From contig OZ245751.1 of assembly GCA_965227445.1 (NCBI GenBank), positions 4,402,001 through 4,466,000 of the forward strand: DNA of 64,000 bases, read 5' to 3'. The DNA is from DT-110 sp030148525. Lineage in GTDB: Bacteria > Bacteroidota > Bacteroidia > Chitinophagales > Saprospiraceae. This document shows, piece by piece, positions 18,701 through 27,255 of this stretch. The number at the start of each line of letters is the position of its first letter. The first letter of the stretch is position 1. The position numbers and the translations under genes were made by a program. The notes under the pieces were generated by a model that was not told the DNA's origin, searched no databases, and worked only from the letters and a program-made list of their open reading frames with translations.

Positions 18701-18750
18701 AAAAAAAAAGCGCCCTGATACAGGCACAAACACCTGATAACCAGAGCACT
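18701..18750 (-). terminator. Intrinsic terminator after the first MORN-caspase gene
   Basis: A long imperfect stem (arm AGCGCCCTGATACAGG at 18709-18724 against 18733-18750) is followed on the minus strand by nine T. It lies 34 bp past the stop at 18785. Confidence 0.8.
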
Positions 18751-18784
18751 TTTAGAGCGAGTAACGCCCGAGTCCCAACAACCG

Positions 18785-20431
18785 CTACTCGCGAATGGTA
18801 CTAACGGGCATATCCCGGTCAAATTGTCCCCGAATAATGGGCGTCTGCCGATTCTGGGTATAGGACCGCACCCGGTGGTACACGTAATTGAAAACCTCCA
18901 TAATGGTAACCACATTGTCATTATTACTATCCGCTTCCCCTTTCAGTCCGCGGATCATGTAGTGGCTAAAGACTCCCTGACGAACGTTTTTGGCCTCCAG
19001 TGAGGTTTCATCCGATTTAGAGGACAAGATGAGCGCACAACCCGGGCGTGTCTGAGCTAAATCCTTGTAAAAATTTTGAATGGCTGCATTGTCGCCACGG
19101 GTAACGTACATGCCTCCCGAGTGACAGGCATCGGCAATACAGAGCTTGACCTTTGCCGGACTGCCGTCCAGCATTTTGGTGATCTCTTCGTGGTAGATCT
19201 TATTGAATTCACCCCGATTGTCGTGGGGCAGGAAAGCCCCCGGTTTTCCATGGCCTGAGAAGTACAGGATGGCTATATCGTTCGGCCCTGCCTTACTGAA
19301 CACATCCTGCATGGCGTTGATAATATTCTTTCGGGTAGCATTCTCATCAATGAGCAATCGCAACTGGTTGTCAGGCACGGCTCCCCCCTCAGGGCTCTTT
19401 AAAAAGGCGTAAAATTGATAGGCATCATCATCCGTATAGTAGAGGGGCGGCATATGGGGGTAATTTGCTATACCGATTACGACTGCCCAGATTCGGACTT
19501 CATTTTCGGGACGACTGGAATTTCTCGGGTTTTCCGAAGTAATGCTTTGCACGTAGCGTCCTTTTTCCCAGTATCCTTCCACCGTGTGACCATTCCCGGC
19601 GATGAGTTTACCACGGCCATGCAGTTCACCTAACTCTAATCGCCCCTCATAGACATCACCATTGGTATACATGATTTTGCCCTGGCCATGAGGGTATCCA
19701 TTGCGGAAGGTACCCTCGTATCTACTCTTATCACTGTACACATAGACACCTGTTCCGTTCTCACAGTTACCTTTTATACAGCCGGGATCGAGTGGTACTT
19801 CCTTTATATTTTCCCGCACTGGCAGCGTTCCTTCGCGAGCAACTAGTTCTCCGCGGCGCCAGTAACCGGCCTCCTCTGAATCGTCGGAATACACCATGAT
19901 TCCGTTCCCATCGGGTAAATCGCTTTGCCAACGCCCTTTGTAGTGCACATTCCCGGGAAAGAAACACTCCCCGAATCCGTGGCGATTTCCATTGGAAAAG
20001 TCACCACTGTAAACCGTACCATCCGGAAAAACATATACGCCCCGCCCGTTTTTGCAATCTCCGCTCAAGCAACCCGTCTTGGGCTTTTTGCGGTTTCCGG
20101 GAAGCTGAAAAGCCAGTTCTGCTTTGACCTCATGCAAGGAGCCACGGCGCCATTCGGCCTTTTGTTTCCGGCCATTAGCTTCCGTTAGGATGCCTTCCCC
20201 GTGACGGCGACCATTCTTCCAGTATCCGAAGTAAGAACTACCATCGGAGTAATAGCAGATACCTAATCCATCGCGCTCGCCATTGTCGAAGACACCGATA
20301 TAGCGAGCACCACTACTGTAAATGAACACGCCACTTCCCGTATGGCAGTTTCCGGAAATACACTGACCGGTCAATAAGGCGGGAGCTATACTTAAAAATG
20401 ACAAAAGGAGTAGATATTTGGCCCTTTTCAT
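18785..20431 (-). CDS. MORN-repeat protein with C-terminal caspase (C14) domain, copy A
   Basis: Secreted or membrane-associated protease-like protein of 548 residues from the ATG at 20431, which opens a signal peptide (MKRAKYLLLLSFLSIAPALL). Residues about 24-295 hold some 8-10 MORN repeats (pattern GxGxxxYxxGxxYxGxWxxGxxHG). Two subsections begin with a paired-cysteine C-x3-C motif. The caspase-like domain spans about 314-548, with catalytic H394 (LYFSGHGKPG) and C436 (CIADACHSGG) both intact. Bacterial caspase homologues (orthocaspases/metacaspase-like) usually cleave after basic residues. The protein is a tandem paralogue of the next gene and both appear active. Function is unknown; MORN repeats may bind lipids or the envelope. 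Confidence 0.87.
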   Translation of the reverse strand: MKRAKYLLLLSFLSIAPALLTGQCISGNCHTGSGVFIYSSGARYIGVFDNGERDGLGICYYSDGSSYFGYWKNGRRHGEGILTEANGRKQKAEWRRGSLHEVKAELAFQLPGNRKKPKTGCLSGDCKNGRGVYVFPDGTVYSGDFSNGNRHGFGECFFPGNVHYKGRWQSDLPDGNGIMVYSDDSEEAGYWRRGELVAREGTLPVRENIKEVPLDPGCIKGNCENGTGVYVYSDKSRYEGTFRNGYPHGQGKIMYTNGDVYEGRLELGELHGRGKLIAGNGHTVEGYWEKGRYVQSITSENPRNSSRPENEVRIWAVVIGIANYPHMPPLYYTDDDAYQFYAFLKSPEGGAVPDNQLRLLIDENATRKNIINAMQDVFSKAGPNDIAILYFSGHGKPGAFLPHDNRGEFNKIYHEEITKMLDGSPAKVKLCIADACHSGGMYVTRGDNAAIQNFYKDLAQTRPGCALILSSKSDETSLEAKNVRQGVFSHYMIRGLKGEADSNNDNVVTIMEVFNYVYHRVRSYTQNRQTPIIRGQFDRDMPVSTIRE

Positions 20432-20658
20432 ACATGTGGTTTTAGCCGTTCTACCGTACTGGAGAACGATCAAATTCATTGATTACTGACTACTGAACGA
20501 TTTACTTAAAATCATTCTATTTGTACGAGGAGACCAGGATTTCGTTGCTTCCCTTTCGGGAAAATATAATTATTTACGGCATCCGACACTCCCCGGGCAC
20601 ACATTGTTAAAATGAAGCTTTTGCTATGTGCTCACCCATTGAAAACTACACCGAATCA

Positions 20659-22329
20659 CTAACGCACCACCGAAATGGGCATAAACTCGTCAAATGCCCC
20701 CAACAATAGAGGTGTTTGCACATACCCGGTATATGTCTGTACGTTCCGGCGAACGTAGCGATAGGCTTCCTGAATAGTTACCACTCCATTATAGTCGCGG
20801 TCAGCGGCACCTCGCATGGCTTTAATGAGGTAATGGCTAAAAACTCCTGCCCGCAAACCATTATCTTCCAGGGAGAACTCTTCTCCTTTCGATGACATGA
20901 GCAGAGCCATACCACCATCACTATTCTCGAATGCCCGGTAGTATTTTTCCAGGATCTGATGGGCAGGTGTCCGACGCAGAAAAATGCTTCCGGAATGGCA
21001 GGCATCAGCCACTATAAATTTGTGGCGGGCCGGCGACGACTCAATCAGGTCCCGAACCTCAGCGTGTAATAACTGATTATTAAAGCCATCGTAATCGGTA
21101 GGCAAAAAAGCCCCCTGCTCACCGTGACCGGAGAAATAGAAAAAGAGCACATCATTATCGTCGGCCTGCCCGAAAATATTCCCCATTGCTTCCAGAATTC
21201 GGACACGCGTTGCATCCTCGTCGACCAACAGACTTATCTGCTCATCGGGTACGGCACCGCCGTAGGGGCTTTTTAAGAAGGCAAATAAATGGTAGGCATC
21301 ATCATCCGTAAACCGCAGTGATGCCATATGTCGATACTTAGCGGCACCGATGATTACTGCCCATACCTTCACGGGATTATCCGGGTCAACACCAGTTGAA
21401 TTTGGCGGTTTGCGTCCCTGGCTACTCAGGATGACTTCACTGGGCCGGCCCCTTTCCCACTCCGCATGCAATACCTGACCATTCTGATAATACATGGTAC
21501 CCTCACCAGAGGGGCCATTATTCCTCCAGAACCCTTCGTACCGATCGCCGCTGGGATAGGTTGCCACTCCGTGACCGGCCGGCCGGCCTTTCGAAAAATC
21601 ACCTGTATAATGAACCCCGTTGGGGTAGGTAAACTCACCCTGCCCATTCTGGCAATATTGAATGTTGCAATTAGGCAATTCCGGTTGTTTGGCAAATTCG
21701 GAATCACGCTTTTCGGCAGCGACCCGTTCTTCCTCGGTCAGGATGGGTGTAGCATCATGGAGTTCATCTTCCTGCCACCACCCGGTCAGGCGGCTGCCAT
21801 CGGTTTTAACCAGGGCGCCCTCCCCATGGCGCTGGTTGGCCTTCCAGCTTCCCTGATAATAGGATCCGTCACCGTAGTACATTGTGCCCTGGCCTTCAAA
21901 CTTTCCATCGACAAAATATCCCACGTATTTATTGCCATTTGCGAGCTCAAATGCTCCTTTACCGTAAGGCTGATTAGCGATCCACTCCCCTTCATATCGA
22001 TTGCCGTTGGCATAAGTCATGGTACCGTATCCCTGCATCTGGTTGCGCTCAAATTCTCCGAGGTATTCATTGCCGCTGGCAAATCGAAAACGGCCCTTAC
22101 CCTGGCGGACCTGATTCCGCCAATTGCCGATATAGGTATCACCATTCTCATAATACAACACTCCCAGTCCGTTGATTTTACCATCTTTAAAATCACCTTC
22201 GTAACGTGCACCACTAGGAAATACACAAGCCCCATGCCCCGAGATACAATCTCCCTTGATGCAGGTAAATTGGGCCATACTCATCGGTTGCCAGCCGACC
22301 AAAGCAATAAAAAGAAGTAACGCTCTCAT
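20659..22329 (-). CDS. MORN-repeat protein with C-terminal caspase (C14) domain, copy B
   Basis: Paralogue of the neighbouring gene, 556 residues from the ATG at 22329, with a signal peptide ending near SMAQ. About 9-10 MORN repeats cover residues 25-295, interrupted near 200-225 by a charged, helical linker (TEEERVAAEKRDSEFAKQ) that copy A lacks. The caspase domain runs from about 322 to 556 with H402 (YFSGHGEQGAFLP) and C444 (IVADACHSGS) intact, and a conserved FTDDDAYHLFAFLKSP stretch shared with copy A. Gene order and 227-bp spacing suggest tandem duplication followed by divergence. The upstream in-frame ATG at 22371 would precede the signal peptide with 14 unlikely residues. Confidence 0.87.
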   Translation of the reverse strand: MRALLLFIALVGWQPMSMAQFTCIKGDCISGHGACVFPSGARYEGDFKDGKINGLGVLYYENGDTYIGNWRNQVRQGKGRFRFASGNEYLGEFERNQMQGYGTMTYANGNRYEGEWIANQPYGKGAFELANGNKYVGYFVDGKFEGQGTMYYGDGSYYQGSWKANQRHGEGALVKTDGSRLTGWWQEDELHDATPILTEEERVAAEKRDSEFAKQPELPNCNIQYCQNGQGEFTYPNGVHYTGDFSKGRPAGHGVATYPSGDRYEGFWRNNGPSGEGTMYYQNGQVLHAEWERGRPSEVILSSQGRKPPNSTGVDPDNPVKVWAVIIGAAKYRHMASLRFTDDDAYHLFAFLKSPYGGAVPDEQISLLVDEDATRVRILEAMGNIFGQADDNDVLFFYFSGHGEQGAFLPTDYDGFNNQLLHAEVRDLIESSPARHKFIVADACHSGSIFLRRTPAHQILEKYYRAFENSDGGMALLMSSKGEEFSLEDNGLRAGVFSHYLIKAMRGAADRDYNGVVTIQEAYRYVRRNVQTYTGYVQTPLLLGAFDEFMPISVVR

Positions 22330-22638
22330 ATCGATCCGTGATTTTCTTAGTGGTGATGTCGGTTTCCGCATATTATGACGTGGGGTATTTAGGCATCATG
22401 AAATTCGAATTATATGTTTACATTATATGTGAATATAACCGATATTAATACGTCCTACACCGTGGCAAATATTGTATTAGATATTGCCTATTGTAGGAGC
22501 GGTTGCCAGAAGTGGCCAGCGTGGGAGTATAATCATTATAACGGTCAGAGTTCGACCGCCTCCGGAGTACAGAGTGCCCGATAAGGAGCTACGCTGTTTT
22601 TCCAGGTTGTCAGCATAAAAGACTGCTAAAAATTGTAG
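22330..22638. other. Intergenic region between copy B and the DUF4920 gene
   Basis: About 310 bp between divergent genes. The left 150 bp are AT-rich and presumably carry the caspase gene's promoter. The right part is more GC-rich without a convincing ORF or hairpin. Confidence 0.4.
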
Positions 22639-22670
22639 TTGCCACAATAACGCAGAATACCGTAAGTTTG
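22639..22670 (+). promoter_or_regulatory. Bacteroidota promoter of the DUF4920 gene
   Basis: TTG at 22639-22641 (-33) and TAAGTTTG at 22663-22670 (-7) are 21 bp apart, matching TTG-N19-21-TAnnTTTG. The start codon at 22691 is 20 bp downstream. Confidence 0.65.
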
Positions 22671-22690
22671 ATGTAGCAAAACACATGATT

Positions 22691-23173
22691 ATGAAAACTA
22701 AAACACTTCTTATCGCCTTCCTGACGTTCGGAGGTTTACTGTTAAATCATGCCCTGGAGGCGCAAGAAAACGTTAATCCCCAGCAATTTGGCGGGCCGGT
22801 AGCGGAAGACCAGGCTATCAGCTATGATGATTTTATGACCACCATGTCCGACAAGGACAGTCTGGAGATTGTAGTGGAAGCAACGGTTGCCGAGGTTTGT
22901 CAGATGAAAGGATGCTGGATGAACCTGACATCACCAACAGGTGAAGCAAATGCAACAATGGTAAAATTCCAGGATTACGGTTTTTTCGTACCCAAGGACA
23001 TTGCCGGTCAAACGGTAGTCGTTCAGGGTAAAGCTTACCGGGAAGTCACACCAGTTGACGAACTACGTCACTACGCTGAAGATGCCGGCAAATCCAAAGA
23101 AGAAATCGAAGCAATCACCGAGCCGAAAGAAGAACTGAAGTTCATGGCCACGGGCGTTTTACTGAAAAAGTAA
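22691..23173 (+). CDS. DUF4920 domain-containing secreted protein
   Basis: Small exported protein of 160 residues. A signal peptide (about residues 1-24, ending EAQE) is followed by an OB-like DUF4920 domain with the family's hallmark VCQMKGCWMNL (about residues 68-78) and GYFF-like core (DYGFFVPKDIAGQTVVV). The two cysteines could bind a metal or form a disulfide. The domain's function is not known. ATG codons at 22685 and 22691 are both possible; the second is placed best after the promoter and starts the signal peptide directly. A perfect terminator follows, so the gene is monocistronic. Confidence 0.85.
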   Translation: MKTKTLLIAFLTFGGLLLNHALEAQENVNPQQFGGPVAEDQAISYDDFMTTMSDKDSLEIVVEATVAEVCQMKGCWMNLTSPTGEANATMVKFQDYGFFVPKDIAGQTVVVQGKAYREVTPVDELRHYAEDAGKSKEEIEAITEPKEELKFMATGVLLKK

Positions 23174-23195
23174 CCAACCACTATTGGTAACTCAG

Positions 23196-23229
23196 CCGCC
23201 AACAAATAGCTATTTGTTGGCGGTTTTTT
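23196..23229 (+). terminator. Intrinsic terminator after the DUF4920 gene
   Basis: A perfect 28-base palindrome (arm CCGCCAACAAATAG) at 23196-23223 is followed by six T on the plus strand. Confidence 0.9.
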
Positions 23230-23318
23230 ATGCCACCATGCATCTCTTGCCGGAAAACGGCCGTAAACAACAAAGAATCGGTATCTTTTACCGAAGTAAC
23301 GCATTAACTTATTCCGGC

Positions 23319-23900
23319 ATGAATTATTTTGCCGCTAAGGCCTATCTCCTGAACCGACTGGATCGGGAACTATCACCTCAGTTGACCTACCACGGGTTGC
23401 ACCACACCCTTGATGTCCTGGCTTATTCCATTGATATTGCAAAATGGGAAGGAATTGGTCGGGAAGATCTCCTGTTGTTGTGTACGGCCGCCGTTTTTCA
23501 CGATGCCGGTTTCTTGATCAGCTGGCAGAACCACGAACAGCATGGTTGCAAACTTGCCCAGCGGGTTCTCCCTGATTTTGGGTACTCCGCCCCGGCCATA
23601 CAACGCATTAGCGGCATGATCCTCGCTACGGCCGTTCCCCAGAATCCAAAGAACCACCTGGAGAAGATCTTATGCGATGCTGATCTGGACTATCTGGGTC
23701 GCCCCGAATTCTATCGCATCGGGCGAACCCTTTTTCAGGAATTTTACCTGCAAGGCATCATTCGATCGGAAAACGAATGGAATGACCTGCAAATCCGGTT
23801 CCTCGAAAGTCACCGGTACTTTACAAAAACGACCATCCATCGCCGGCAAGCCCTCAAAAAAAAGCATCTCCAAGAGCTCAAATCATTGCGGGTAATCTGA
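23319..23900 (+). CDS. HD-domain phosphohydrolase
   Basis: Cytoplasmic metal-dependent phosphohydrolase, 193 residues from the ATG at 23319. HD superfamily residues are the first His in YHGLHHTLDV (about 24-33), the HD pair in AVFHDAGF (about 62-69), a later His in WQNHEQHG, and the distal Asp in LCDADLDYLG (about 120). This layout matches short HD proteins that hydrolyse nucleotides or cyclic dinucleotides; the substrate is unknown. The open frame extends upstream to 23184, but that part overlaps the preceding terminator and is not protein-like. TATCTTTT upstream at about 23282 may be a weak -7 element. Confidence 0.8.
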   Translation: MNYFAAKAYLLNRLDRELSPQLTYHGLHHTLDVLAYSIDIAKWEGIGREDLLLLCTAAVFHDAGFLISWQNHEQHGCKLAQRVLPDFGYSAPAIQRISGMILATAVPQNPKNHLEKILCDADLDYLGRPEFYRIGRTLFQEFYLQGIIRSENEWNDLQIRFLESHRYFTKTTIHRRQALKKKHLQELKSLRVI

Positions 23901-24020
23901 ACCCCTCCTTTTACTTTGGTGAGAAATAACCCTGGACGGATATTTTTTTTACCCAGGGCAGCGTTTTGCGGGGCATTATCGTATTAAAAGTGGTTTGATG
24001 ATATAGGCGTTACATAATGG

Positions 24021-24083
24021 GGCAACCCCTGCACGACTTTACACTCACTAGTTTTACGTTAAGGTCAGGGGTTGCCTTCTTTT
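24021..24083 (+). terminator. Large-loop hairpin with T-rich tail
   Basis: Perfect 11-bp arms GGCAACCCCTG (24021-24031) and CAGGGGTTGCC (24066-24076) enclose a 34-base loop and are followed by TTCTTTTT. It may terminate the HD gene, 120 bp upstream, or a short RNA of its own. Confidence 0.6.
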
Positions 24084-24311
24084 TACCACATCTCCGCATT
24101 CCCGTCAATGCTTCCCGACGCCTCCGATTTCCGGAACTACCAACCTTTTAAGTAAGTACCCTCCGATTGTTGTGCGCATTGAGAAGGGTGTTATGCCTTT
24201 TTTCATCGCGATCTGCATTACCATACGGTAATCATCTCCAAAATACCTTTAGAAAACTATTAGGTGATTCACTATTCGTGCATTCCCCGCATCCTTACCC
24301 TTAAGGGCAAT

Positions 24312-24346
24312 TAAAAAAGGGATGATGCTTTTCGAAGCATCATCCC
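24312..24346 (-). terminator. Minus-strand intrinsic terminator (second, distal)
   Basis: Perfect 12-bp stem GGGATGATGCTT / AAGCATCATCCC (24319-24346) with a 4-base loop, followed on the minus strand by six T. It would act as back-up for the small RNA at 24383-24480. Confidence 0.8.
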
Positions 24347-24382
24347 CGGGGGAATATGTTAAGATTCAAATTTTGTCAAGGG

Positions 24383-24480
24383 AAAAAAGGGGTACCAGGT
24401 TTCTTCGATTGCCCGGAAAGGTCCTAAAGAGAAGCTGGTACCCCAGACACTTGTTTCTACAGCGTTCTAACCATAAACAT
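24383..24480 (-). ncRNA. Candidate small RNA, about 98 nt
   Basis: On the minus strand a full -7 element TATATTTG (24487-24494) precedes a predicted start near 24480. The transcript would end in a hairpin with perfect 10-bp arms GGGGTACCAG / CTGGTACCCC (24435-24444 and 24389-24398), a 36-base loop and six T (24383-24388). No ORF of note lies within it. The -33 position is poor (ATG in place of TTG). It does not resemble 4.5S, 6S, RNase P or tmRNA as far as I can see. Confidence 0.5.
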
Positions 24481-24579
24481 GCAATACAAATATAGGGGGA
24501 TAGCGGTCAGTTTCCATAACGAAAACCCGCTAATGAGACACCTCAGTTTCCGCTGAGGAGCACGCAAAGAAAGGATAAG

Positions 24580-24607
24580 GCGCTGAAAATCAGCGCTCTG
24601 TTTTTTT
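24580..24607 (+). terminator. Plus-strand intrinsic terminator of an unassigned transcript
   Basis: Arms GCGCTGA / TCAGCGC around AAA (24580-24596) are followed by TCTG and seven T. Another hairpin, CCTCAG / CTGAGG, lies just upstream at 24541-24558. No plus-strand gene precedes it within 600 bp. Confidence 0.6.
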
Positions 24608-24680
24608 AAATAACTAACTAGGCAGACCTTTTAAGCCCTGCCTAATCAGAATAATGTATGCGTTTTGTTATGAAAACATC

Positions 24681-24872
24681 TTATACACCAGTCATATCAC
24701 CGTAGATGATATCACTGAGCTCAACGTCTTCGCTACGAGCATTACTAGCAGCCTTGTAATCGGAATTAACTTGAACTGAGTCGCCGGCGCGGTCCTGGCC
24801 GATTGCGATCATAGAATCAGATGAGAAGTTTCCACCAAGGAACATGAGGATAGCAGTGATAAGCGCAATCAT
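24681..24872 (-). CDS. Small exported or membrane-anchored peptide (63 aa), unknown
   Basis: A 63-residue ORF beginning MIALITAILMFLGGNF: a short hydrophobic N-terminus without an obvious cleavage site, followed by a hydrophilic acidic segment (SEDVELSDIIYGDMTG). A full -7 element TACTTTTG at 24903-24910 on the minus strand lies 31 bp upstream, supporting expression. I recognise no family. It is divergent from the TPR-like gene at 25070, and the structured region with a candidate small RNA lies downstream. It could be a secreted peptide signal, a small membrane protein or a chance ORF with a promoter. Confidence 0.5.
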   Translation of the reverse strand: MIALITAILMFLGGNFSSDSMIAIGQDRAGDSVQVNSDYKAASNARSEDVELSDIIYGDMTGV

Positions 24873-24902
24873 AACGTGATTTTTTGTTTCTGTGATTTAC
24901 TT

Positions 24903-24910
24903 CAAAAGTA
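24903..24910 (-). promoter_or_regulatory. -7 promoter element of the 63-aa peptide gene
   Basis: Minus-strand TACTTTTG fits TAnnTTTG exactly; no TTG at -33. Confidence 0.5.
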
Positions 24911-25069
24911 AACCAAAAAACCTCACCGCTAAAGAACTGATATTCAACAAAGAGACAGGTCAAAAATAGCCATATAGCACATACATGAATACTTTTCTCA
25001 TTTGTATTCAAGCATTTAATTGTGTAGATTTAAAAGGTAATCGAACCCTTTTACCAGCCTTTTTTCCCT

Positions 25070-26593
25070 ATGAATTACCTCAATGAACTTGTTTCTTTTA
25101 TCTCGCAGAACAAGATAAAGCAACATAACACCTTGCTGCCGGGGGGTACAAGCAGGCAATCCAACATTTACAAACTGTATCAGGGTATACGCAACCAGGA
25201 AATCACCTCTGATGATGATATTATCCAAACGTTCTTTGCGGATGCAGACCACGGGGCAACGTATGCCAACCGGCTGAAACGCAAATTGCGTGACCGACTC
25301 ACGAACACTGTATTTTTAATCGACCTGAATCAGTCGCAATACACAGATGCTCAACGAGCTTACATTTCCTGCCATAAAAATTTGGCAGCGATACAGATTT
25401 TGGGATCGAGATACGTACGAAAATCGGCTATTGAGATTGCAAAAAACACATTGCGCCAATCGCTTCATTACGGGTTCACAGAAATCACGTTGAGTATAGC
25501 CCGGTATTTACATATGTTTTATGGATCGGCTTTACGGGATCAGAAGCGGGCGACTTACTACCGGGATCTTTTAACTGAACAAGGGGATATCTTACAATAT
25601 GAGTTAAAGGCAGAGCGCTACTTTATTGAATTGAACCAATCACTCAGTTATTCTTCTAACACGGAAGACCAACTGGAACTTGCGCGGGCCTATTCCGAAG
25701 AACTGTGGCCCCTGCTGGAACGCATCAAAACGCCTAAGTTTAACCTATACGTTTACTTGTTTACACTGCAATACCACGAGCTTATGGGCAACTTTGAAGA
25801 AATGGTTCAAATCTCTTCCAAGGCTATTGGCTTCTACCAACAAAACCCACAACTCGCCAACATCACCACCAGATACGTTTTAGCTCTCAACAACCTCTTT
25901 GCCCACACCCAACTGAAACAGTTCGACAAGGCCGAGGAAGTAGGCCTCCAGGCTATGCAACAAATGGACCGCGGTACCGGTCCCTGGTATAGCCTGGCGC
26001 ATTACCTGATGATCAACTTCTACCACAGCGAAAAATTCTCCGAGGCAGCAAAGTTTCTGCAGCGCATCAAGCGCGAAAAATCATTCAAATCACTGAGCGG
26101 CCAGGTACGCGAACAATGGCGATTCCACGAAGCCTTCGCTTTCTTTTTCGCTAAAACCCTTGAAATGCGAGAAAGTGAACTCTACAGCAGCACTTTCAAA
26201 GTCCAAAAGTTTATCAACGAGGTCCCGGATAGCGCCCGCGACAAGGAAGGATCCAATACAACCATCCTGGTCGTGCAAATCCTCGTCTGCCTGGTACAAG
26301 AACGATATGACGACATCATCAAACGCTCCGACTCCCTGAAAACCTATACCAACCGCTATTTGCGTAAAGACAATAACTTCCGAAGTAATTGCTTTATTAA
26401 AATGCTCCTACAACTTCCTGCTGCCGATTTCCACCGGGCAGCTGTCGAACGCAAATCCGAGAAGTGGTACAAAAAGCTACTCAGCCAACCTCCGAACATC
26501 TTTCGTTACGGAACGGAACACGAATACGTGCCCTATGAGATTCTCTGGAAGTACGTCCTGGATAACCTGGAACATAAATTCCACTATACCTGA
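25070..26593 (+). CDS. Large helical (TPR-like) protein, unknown
   Basis: Soluble protein of 507 residues without signal peptide or membrane segment. It is almost entirely alpha-helical, with irregular TPR-like helix pairs (for example KNLAAIQILGSRYVRKSAIE near 105, LALNNLFAHTQLKQFDKAEE near 280, LAHYLMINFYHSEKFSEAAK near 310). No catalytic motif is visible. The N-terminal 85 residues (HNTLLPGGTSRQSNIYKLYQ onward) look like a distinct module. I do not recognise a named family; similar unnamed proteins occur in Saprospirales, from memory. It is followed by a bidirectional terminator shared with the tRNA-like array. Confidence 0.75.
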   Translation: MNYLNELVSFISQNKIKQHNTLLPGGTSRQSNIYKLYQGIRNQEITSDDDIIQTFFADADHGATYANRLKRKLRDRLTNTVFLIDLNQSQYTDAQRAYISCHKNLAAIQILGSRYVRKSAIEIAKNTLRQSLHYGFTEITLSIARYLHMFYGSALRDQKRATYYRDLLTEQGDILQYELKAERYFIELNQSLSYSSNTEDQLELARAYSEELWPLLERIKTPKFNLYVYLFTLQYHELMGNFEEMVQISSKAIGFYQQNPQLANITTRYVLALNNLFAHTQLKQFDKAEEVGLQAMQQMDRGTGPWYSLAHYLMINFYHSEKFSEAAKFLQRIKREKSFKSLSGQVREQWRFHEAFAFFFAKTLEMRESELYSSTFKVQKFINEVPDSARDKEGSNTTILVVQILVCLVQERYDDIIKRSDSLKTYTNRYLRKDNNFRSNCFIKMLLQLPAADFHRAAVERKSEKWYKKLLSQPPNIFRYGTEHEYVPYEILWKYVLDNLEHKFHYT

Positions 26594-26834
26594 ATCTCAT
26601 TACTTCAAAATAACGACCTTTTTAGCTGTGTTACTAAAGCGAAAACCCGCGTTTTAGACAGGCTTTATCAAAATAAAATAAACTCTTTATTTAAATATTA
26701 CAACTGATTACCAGTCATTTAAGCCCATCAAATATATCAAAACAGAAACACCTGACCTATATGGCCGCTTCCTGAAGTTTTCTGCCGATACCTAAACGAA
26801 CTCTTGAAATTGAAACCCCATGTGCCCAAAACAC

Positions 26835-26866
26835 AAAAAGCGAATCCGTTACCAGATTCGCTTTTT
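26835..26866. terminator. Bidirectional intrinsic terminator ending the tRNA-like array
   Basis: Perfect 12-bp arms AAAAAGCGAATC / GATTCGCTTTTT with an 8-base loop. On the minus strand it lies 80 bp past the last tRNA-like copy and ends that transcript. On the plus strand it is 242 bp past the TPR-like gene. Confidence 0.85.
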
Positions 26867-26945
26867 GAAGTCAGAGGTTAGAAATCAGAGATCAGAAATT
26901 TTTTCCACTTCTGACCTCTGACCTCTGATTTCACACTTCATTTCG

Positions 26946-27058
26946 CTGTGAGGGGAGGATTCGAACCTCCAAGGGGCGATTAGGCCACATGGGCTTTGTC
27001 TCCGCTTCCCCACCCCCGAGACCAGAGGGCATGGCTGCCTGAGTTTCATCACCTCACA
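26946..27058 (-). tRNA. tRNA-like element, array copy 1 (113 nt)
   Basis: Reading 27058 to 26946, it has a 7-bp acceptor stem (TGTGAGG / CCTCACA), discriminator G, and a perfect T arm (GGAGG, loop TTCGAAT, CCTCC). A Leu-like D arm has stem ATG / CAT and a loop with A-A and GG. A 17-nt anticodon-arm equivalent has stem CCCTC / GGGGG and loop TGGTCTC. Two features are wrong for a working tRNA: position 33 is G instead of U and position 37 is a pyrimidine, and the region between anticodon and T arms is about 42 nt, with GGGG / CCCC at its base, where type II tRNAs have at most about 24. No CCA is encoded. Nominal anticodons would be GTC or GGT depending on register. I call it tRNA-like rather than assign an amino acid. 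Confidence 0.55.
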
Positions 27059-27142
27059 TTTTTTGAGATCAGAGATCTGAAGTCAGAATTTTGAAGTTCC
27101 TTCACTTCTGACCTCTGATCTCTGATTTCACACTTCATTTCG

Positions 27143-27255
27143 CTGTGAGGGGAGGATTCGAACCTCCAAGGGGCGATTAGGCCACATGGGCTTTGTCTCC
27201 GCTTCCCCACCCCCGAGACCAGAGGGCATGGCTGCCTGAGTTTCATCACCTCACA
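27143..27255 (-). tRNA. tRNA-like element, array copy 2
   Basis: Identical to copy 1 by eye over all 113 nt and exactly 197 bp from it. The 84-nt spacer is also repeated and folds as a hairpin. Confidence 0.55.

Noticed and set aside
22477..22686. 69-residue minus-strand ORF between the caspase and DUF4920 genes
   Set aside because: It covers the DUF4920 promoter, has no recognisable similarity and looks like chance.
26946..27058. Ordinary tRNA-Ser, tRNA-Leu, tRNA-Asp or tRNA-Thr
   Set aside because: The discriminator and long arm suggest Ser and the D arm suggests Leu, but the loop lacks U33 and purine 37 and the variable region is far too long.
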